35,068 bases of DNA from an uncultured Lachnospiraceae bacterium (GTDB taxonomy: Bacteria > Bacillota > Clostridia > Lachnospirales > Lachnospiraceae): positions 1 to 35,068 of the forward strand of contig CAJUDY010000041.1 of assembly GCA_910584945.1 (NCBI GenBank), written 5' to 3'. Shown here piece by piece: positions 31,471 through 35,068 of this stretch. The notes beneath the pieces are model-generated. The model ran no database searches and was not told where the DNA came from. It saw only the letters and a program-made list of their open reading frames with translations. A program made the position numbers and the translations under genes. Numbering within the stretch: position 1 is the stretch's first letter; every line of letters starts with the position of its first letter.

Positions 31471-32058
31471 TTATGAACAGCTCACGATGAGCTTTTCAAA
31501 CGAACGATGATGTCGGAACACCTCACAGTACACCCTGGTACACTTCTTATACTGTTCGAACCTGCACTGCGCTGCCTCCACGTCCCCATATACCTTCCAC
31601 ATCCCGGTGCATTTCGCACCAGCCGCGCCCTTTTTCATAAAAGCGTCCACATCTTCCGGAGGATATCCGAGAAACAATCCGATTTCATGGGGAAATGCCT
31701 CCTGCGCCTTTAGCCGGCGGGTCAACTCCACAATGCACTGCTCCATCTGCCCGATCGGATAGTTCTTCTCCGACAGAATTTCTTCTGCAGCCTCGCAGCT
31801 TAAATCCTCCTTAAGCCTTGCCGGACGGTACATATAAATCAACGCCCTCTGCTTTGTAACCTTCAGCGGGATAATCCGGACACCGCGGGGCACAAGGCGT
31901 TTGTTCAAACTGCGGATATCCTTTGCCAGCGTGTCGCTGTCCTCCGCCGGGCAGCTGAACAGGCTTCCTGTCTTCAGCCCAGCCATGGTCGGGGAACAAT
32001 GGTTGACAACCAATTCTTCTGATATCGCTTTCCCCTGCCTGCCAAACATCTTATACAT
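31471..32058 (-). CDS. DUF3793 family protein
   Basis: 195-aa cytosolic protein of unknown function found mainly in Clostridia, often next to flavodoxin or iron-related genes. Recognisable blocks are VVNHCSPTMAGLKTGSLFSC, KRLVPRGVRIIPLKVTKQRA, LIYMYRPARL and HEIGLFLGYPPEDVDAFMKK. ATG 32058 has GGAGG six bases upstream and overlaps the end of a 44-codon ORF by eight bases. It lies between that ORF and the flavodoxin, which argues for a role in adaptation to iron or heme status. Confidence 0.9.
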   Translation of the reverse strand: MYKMFGRQGKAISEELVVNHCSPTMAGLKTGSLFSCPAEDSDTLAKDIRSLNKRLVPRGVRIIPLKVTKQRALIYMYRPARLKEDLSCEAAEEILSEKNYPIGQMEQCIVELTRRLKAQEAFPHEIGLFLGYPPEDVDAFMKKGAAGAKCTGMWKVYGDVEAAQCRFEQYKKCTRVYCEVFRHHRSFEKLIVSCS

Positions 32059-32185
32059 ACACCTCCAAGATCTGTATCAGCGCACTCGCACTGCTGCTGT
32101 GCGAACATTCCAGCCTGGAATGATGCCGCTCTGATTCCGCAGCTGCGCAGCGCACTATTTTATGGGATACGGTCAAAGCAAACAA
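32051..32185 (-). CDS. Small Cys/His-rich ORF (44 aa, TTG start), coupled to DUF3793
   Basis: Begins at TTG 32185 with a perfect AGGAGGAG seven bases upstream, the only strong ribosome site in this leader. The product (LFALTVSHKIVRCAAAESER, then HHSRLECSHSSSASALIQIL) has two Cys and four His, so metal contact is conceivable. Its last codons carry the ribosome site and overlap the ATG of the DUF3793 gene, the layout of a translationally coupled leader or small partner protein. It lies immediately downstream of the two operator sites. No family recognised. The unusual start lowers certainty. Confidence 0.55.
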   Translation of the reverse strand: MFALTVSHKIVRCAAAESERHHSRLECSHSSSASALIQILEVYV

Positions 32186-32209
32186 TAACAGACTCCTCCT
32201 TTTTCCTAT

Positions 32210-32227
32210 AGTTAGTTTTAGCTAACT
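32210..32227. promoter_or_regulatory. Operator site 1, AGTTAG-N6-CTAACT (DtxR-like)
   Basis: Perfect inverted hexamers with spacer TTTTAG, about 25 bases upstream of the 44-aa ORF. The TTAG...CTAA pattern resembles DtxR/IdeR-type metal repressor boxes. Confidence 0.7.
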
Positions 32228-32294
32228 TATATGATTAAAGAAAATGCCGCAAGGCATTCCATTATCCAAATATATCAGGCAAAAATCTTTCATA

Positions 32295-32312
32295 AGTTAG
32301 TCTTATCTAACT
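32295..32312. promoter_or_regulatory. Operator site 2, AGTTAG-N6-CTAACT (DtxR-like)
   Basis: Identical inverted hexamers with spacer TCTTAT, 85 bases from site 1. Between the sites lies a short hairpin (AATGCC...GGCATT, near 32241-32261). A degenerate third copy lies in front of the dtxR-like gene at 33891-33908. Confidence 0.7.
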
Positions 32313-32396
32313 CATAAGTATATTATCATATCGCCGGTCTGTCTGTCAATAGGTTTTCAAACTATTTTGATTTTGATTCATATGAAAACCGTAAAA

Positions 32397-32421
32397 GGCG
32401 TTAAGTCTAAAACCTAACGCC
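32397..32421 (-). terminator. Terminator after the truncated ABC exporter
   Basis: GGCGTTA and TAACGCC pair around an 11-base loop and are followed on the minus strand by TTTTAC, 16 bases after the stop codon. The rest of 32313-32396 is AT-rich with no ORF. Confidence 0.8.
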
Positions 32422-32436
32422 CCCAATTTCTATGTG

Positions 32437-33522
32437 CTATGTACTTCCTTCCGCCATCTCGAACACTTCATCTGCGATATTCATGGTGGACCTGTGATGA
32501 GATACAAGAATCATCGTCTTCTGCCCCCGTTCTTCTTTTAAGGCTTTCAGAATGACGCCTTCATTCAGAGCATCCAGGTTGCTGGTAGGTTCATCCAGCA
32601 GGATGAAAGGCGCATCATGGAGAAACGCGCGGGCGATACCGATACGCTGGCGTTCTCCGCCGGAGAGGGTGTCTCCAAGCTCTCCTACTTCCGTGCCGTA
32701 TCCTTTGGGGAGGGTCATGATGAAATCATGAACCGACGCTTTCTTTGCCGCCTCTATAATTTCTTCCATAGAAGCCCCGGGTTTTCCCACAGCGATATTA
32801 TTGGCGATGGAGTCATGAAAAAGCAGGGTTTCCTGCGTGACGTAGCTCTCCATATCCCGAAGGTGTTTTGCGGGTGTGTCCCTCACATCCGATCCGGATA
32901 TGGTAACCCGTCCGGCATCCACATCCCAGAACCGCATAAAAAGCTTTAAAAGCGTGGATTTTCCGGAACCACTGGCGCCGTAAATGCCCACGATCCGCCC
33001 AGATTTCACCGGGAGCGAATAATCCGCAAGGATCACCTCCTCCCCGTATCCGAACGACACATGCTCCGCCGCCGCTCCGGTAAATGCAGCTCCTCCTGCA
33101 TCCCCCGGGATCTCCTTCACCATCGGTTCTTCCTCCAGAATCGAGAGCACCCGTTCCCCGCTGGCAAGGGTCTGATTCAGGTTGTTGGACAGACTGGAGA
33201 GAGCCGCCGCCGGCCCGAAGGAGCCCATCATCGCCAGAGTGCTCATCAGCACGCCCCCCGCTTCCATACTGCCCTGTCCATACAGAAATAACGTCAAAAA
33301 CAGCATCCCCAAAGAACACCCCAGAATGACCAGATTCGTAGACGACTTCTGAGCCCCTTCCAGGGCGCTTAACTCCTTCTGAAAGCCGGAGAGTCTCTCT
33401 GACCGCTCCGTCATCTGCTTCTTCCGGTCCTCTCCCTGCCCGTACTGGATCGTCTCGTTAAGTCCCCGCAGAGAATCCAGTACGAAGCTGTTCAGGTCTC
33501 CAAATTCGGATCGGAATCGCAT
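32437..33522 (-). CDS. ABC exporter (permease-ATPase), N-terminally truncated
   Basis: 361 aa, against about 550-600 for the family. It begins in the middle of the membrane domain (MRFRSEFGDLNSFVLDSLRG) and keeps one clear pair of membrane helices (STNLVILGCSLGMLFLTLFL; GGVLMSTLAMMGSFGPAAAL). The ATPase domain is complete: Walker A GIYGASGSGKST, signature LSGGERQRIGIARAF, Walker B FILLDEPTSNLD, H-loop LVSHH. The first three or four helices are absent, replaced upstream by a truncated DtxR-type repressor whose last 31 bases overlap this ORF. The pattern indicates a deletion fusing two genes. As it stands it probably cannot transport. Confidence 0.85.
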   Translation of the reverse strand: MRFRSEFGDLNSFVLDSLRGLNETIQYGQGEDRKKQMTERSERLSGFQKELSALEGAQKSSTNLVILGCSLGMLFLTLFLYGQGSMEAGGVLMSTLAMMGSFGPAAALSSLSNNLNQTLASGERVLSILEEEPMVKEIPGDAGGAAFTGAAAEHVSFGYGEEVILADYSLPVKSGRIVGIYGASGSGKSTLLKLFMRFWDVDAGRVTISGSDVRDTPAKHLRDMESYVTQETLLFHDSIANNIAVGKPGASMEEIIEAAKKASVHDFIMTLPKGYGTEVGELGDTLSGGERQRIGIARAFLHDAPFILLDEPTSNLDALNEGVILKALKEERGQKTMILVSHHRSTMNIADEVFEMAEGST

Positions 33523-33854
33523 CCCCTTTTCTCCGCCGTCTCCCGCTCCACCTTGCAGATCATCTGCAGGAAATCCGTCAGATAATGATGCCGCCGCAAT
33601 ACCTCCTGCGCCCGCACATTTCCCTTCACTGTGGGAACTACTTCCTCATTCTCCTGCGAGAAGTCCATGGTCAGGCACTCCTGGTTCATCAGCCGCACCG
33701 CCACAGTCATAAACTCCCGCTTGGAGAGCTTAAGCTCCGCGCAGATTTTCTTCCGGTCCAGAGGAAGTCCCTTCTGCTGCATCAGATAGATCCCCTCCAG
33801 AAAATTCTCCTCCGCCTCCCGCTTATTGTTTGTGCTCCTGTCCTTTGCGTTCAT
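33492..33854 (-). CDS. DtxR/MntR-family metal-dependent repressor, C-terminally truncated
   Basis: 120 aa from ATG 33854. The N-terminal winged helix is clear: REAEENFLEGIYLMQQKGLP, the helix-turn-helix RKKICAELKLSKREFMTVAV, then TVKGNVRAQEVLRRHHYLTD with the metal-site-like RRHHYL. After FLQMICKVE the frame turns to ETAEKRGCDSDPNLET and stops inside the ABC ORF. The rest of the metal-binding/dimerisation domain is missing. DNA binding may persist but metal response is doubtful. It has a consensus promoter with a probable self-operator. Confidence 0.8.
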   Translation of the reverse strand: MNAKDRSTNNKREAEENFLEGIYLMQQKGLPLDRKKICAELKLSKREFMTVAVRLMNQECLTMDFSQENEEVVPTVKGNVRAQEVLRRHHYLTDFLQMICKVERETAEKRGCDSDPNLET

Positions 33855-33890
33855 AGTCTCCGTTCCCCTTCTTCTGCATTTTTTGCATAC

Positions 33891-33947
33891 AGTTAGTCTA
33901 GGCAAACCAATAATCCTATTATAAGGACGGAATGCAGCTTCTGTCAA
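33891..33947 (-). promoter_or_regulatory. Promoter and overlapping operator of the dtxR-like gene
   Basis: On the minus strand TTGACA (33942-33947) and TATAAT (33918-33923) are 18 bases apart. Directly downstream, AGTTAG-N6-CAAACC (plus-strand reading, 33891-33908) repeats one perfect half of the operators at 32210 and 32295, placed to block initiation. Confidence 0.75.
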
Positions 33948-34035
33948 GAACCGGCGGGAAACGTTTTCTTCCGCGGCTTTGTAACCCGCAGGCAAGGTAC
34001 ATTTGATACGTCTTTTCATTTCCTCCAGTCAAAAA

Positions 34036-34055
34036 GGCAGCCATCTCTGACTGCC
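34036..34055 (-). terminator. Terminator after the P-type ATPase gene
   Basis: GGCAG and CTGCC pair around a ten-base loop. On the minus strand the hairpin is followed by TTTTTG, 60 bases after the ATPase stop. Confidence 0.7.
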
Positions 34056-34114
34056 CTTTCTGAAATCCTGTTATACACTTGCCTTTTCACTCTGCCGGAG
34101 CCGCCCGCTCCTGT

Positions 34115-35068
34115 TTACCTTTCATCCACCAGGTTTCTCATACTGTTCAATCCGATCATCAGAGTGGAAACATTATGAGCCATGGCGGACGAGGTGGGTT
34201 GTATCCTTCCGGTGATCCCAAGGAGGATCAGACCGGAATTGATCCCCACGATCTGGATATAGTTTTTCCGTATCCTTTCGAGCAGTCCGCAGCCGATGGA
34301 GCGCAGGGTCAAAAGCCCTGACAGATTGTCCGCCTCGATGGTGATATCGGCGATCTCCCTGGCGATCTGCGCCCCGTCGCTGATGGCGATCCCTACGTCT
34401 GCCGCGGAAAGGGCCGGAGAGTCATTGATCCCGTCCCCTACCATGATCACCTTTCTGCCTGCTGCCCGTTCTTTCTTCACAAAGTCTGCCTTTTCTTCCG
34501 GCAGCACTTCCGAGTAATACTCGTCCACGCCTACTTTGGAAGCAATGGAGCCGGCGATCCGCTCACTGTCTCCGGTCATCATCACGATCTTGTCAAAACC
34601 GGCCTTTCTTAGCGCCGCTACCACTGCGGCCGCCTCTTCCCGCAGGGGATCCTCGATGCAGATCACCGCTGCCAGCTGCCCTTCTATGCCCAGATACAGA
34701 TGGGAATATCCTTCCGGCAGGCCCTCAAACCGGGCCTCAAGTCCCTTTGGTATGATGCAGCCCTCGTCTTCAAACACGAAATGGTAACTTCCGATCACCA
34801 CCTTTTTTCCTTCGATCATGGAAGATATCCCATGGGCCACAATATATTCCACCCTGGAATGGGTCTCCTCATGGGTAAGCCCCTTTTCACTGGCAGCATG
34901 GACCACCGCCCTTGCCATAGAATGGGGAAAATGCTCCTCCAGACATGCCGCGATGCGCAGCAGTTCGTCCGGACTCTCATCCGCAAAAGGCGCCACCTCC
35001 ACAACCGTCGGCCTGGCCCTGGTCAGCGTTCCGGTCTTATCAAAGATGATAGTATCCGCCTCGGAAAC
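34115..35068 (-). CDS. Heavy-metal translocating P-type ATPase (5' part beyond window)
   Basis: C-terminal 317 codons of a P1B-type metal pump of the cytoplasmic membrane. It has the phosphorylation site DKTGTLT near the right edge, EEHFPHSMARAV (in place of the usual SEHPLA-type motif), MMTGD, and the hinge MVGDGINDSPAL. Two final membrane helices end with RIQPTSSAMAHNVSTLMIGL. The HN in the last helix and NS in the one before it are typical of P1B pumps, but the metal-selecting CPC/SPC-like motif lies outside the window. Placement next to a DtxR-type repressor hints at iron or manganese export, without proof. Confidence 0.9.
   Translation of the reverse strand, partial: VSEADTIIFDKTGTLTRARPTVVEVAPFADESPDELLRIAACLEEHFPHSMARAVVHAASEKGLTHEETHSRVEYIVAHGISSMIEGKKVVIGSYHFVFEDEGCIIPKGLEARFEGLPEGYSHLYLGIEGQLAAVICIEDPLREEAAAVVAALRKAGFDKIVMMTGDSERIAGSIASKVGVDEYYSEVLPEEKADFVKKERAAGRKVIMVGDGINDSPALSAADVGIAISDGAQIAREIADITIEADNLSGLLTLRSIGCGLLERIRKNYIQIVGINSGLILLGITGRIQPTSSAMAHNVSTLMIGLNSMRNLVDER

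Noticed and set aside
1..35068. CRISPR arrays, rRNA or tRNA genes, complete prophage
   Set aside because: No regularly spaced repeats, no clover-leaf or rRNA-like stretches and no phage structural or integrase genes were recognised by eye.

Overview
The window looks like chromosome of a Clostridia/Lachnospiraceae-type gut Firmicute. The grounds are strong AGGAGG-type ribosome sites, a GC content that looks close to half in most genes, and families typical of that group: DUF3793, DUF2284, a DtxR-linked ABC exporter, a clostridial transposase remnant, and YesN/LytS-like two-component pairs. Most genes are on the minus strand. No rRNA, tRNA or CRISPR array was seen.

Layout. 1-2334: an OmpR-type regulator, a short-loop sensor kinase and a MacB-type ABC ATPase (cut by the left edge), resembling a peptide-sensing/export module. 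2361-3653: an AAA ATPase with a DUF4143 tail. 3769-4755: remnants of a malic enzyme and probably a carbon-nitrogen hydrolase. 4794-6795: a metallophosphoesterase, a bacterial Thg1-like 3'-5' polymerase, and the C-terminal stub of a second metallophosphoesterase. 6790-15381: an accessory island, described next. 15669-19042: an ECF sigma factor, a membrane protein, an ABC-2 ATPase and a permease in one overlapping operon. 19348-20761: a DUF2284 protein and an aldo/keto reductase, convergent. 20890-21152: a 46-residue ORF with a near-consensus promoter. 21161-27588: a five-gene amino-acid operon (AGCS symporter, atypical SHMT, cupin/PocR/LytS-type kinase, AraC-type response regulator, D-serine dehydratase). 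27760-29082: an acetyltransferase and a flavodoxin-fold reductase. 29116-30866: a graveyard holding DUF362, IS transposase and LysR remnants. 31007-33947: an iron-type regulon with flavodoxin, DUF3793, a coupled 44-residue ORF, two identical AGTTAG-N6-CTAACT operators, and a DtxR repressor truncated into an ABC exporter. 34115-35068: the C-terminal part of a P1B-type metal ATPase, cut by the right edge.

The best candidate for an undescribed system is the island at 6790-15381. It contains a 391-aa helical protein, a 250-aa beta-rich protein and a GTPase-domain-only FtsZ/tubulin homologue with a degenerate G-box and T7 loop, all in one operon. Convergent to it is a 723-aa protein that looks TIM-barrel-like at its N terminus. 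Divergent from that gene is an operon of a 56-aa protein and a sacsin/NO VEIN-type HATPase with a DUF3883 (NOV_C) tail, now split by an apparent frameshift. The island abuts a truncated metallophosphoesterase on its left, as expected at an insertion or deletion junction. Grouping these genes into one system is inference. The individual family calls for the FtsZ-like and HATPase/DUF3883 proteins rest on motifs read in the sequence.

A second theme is decay. At least eight genes are truncated, frameshifted or internally deleted.
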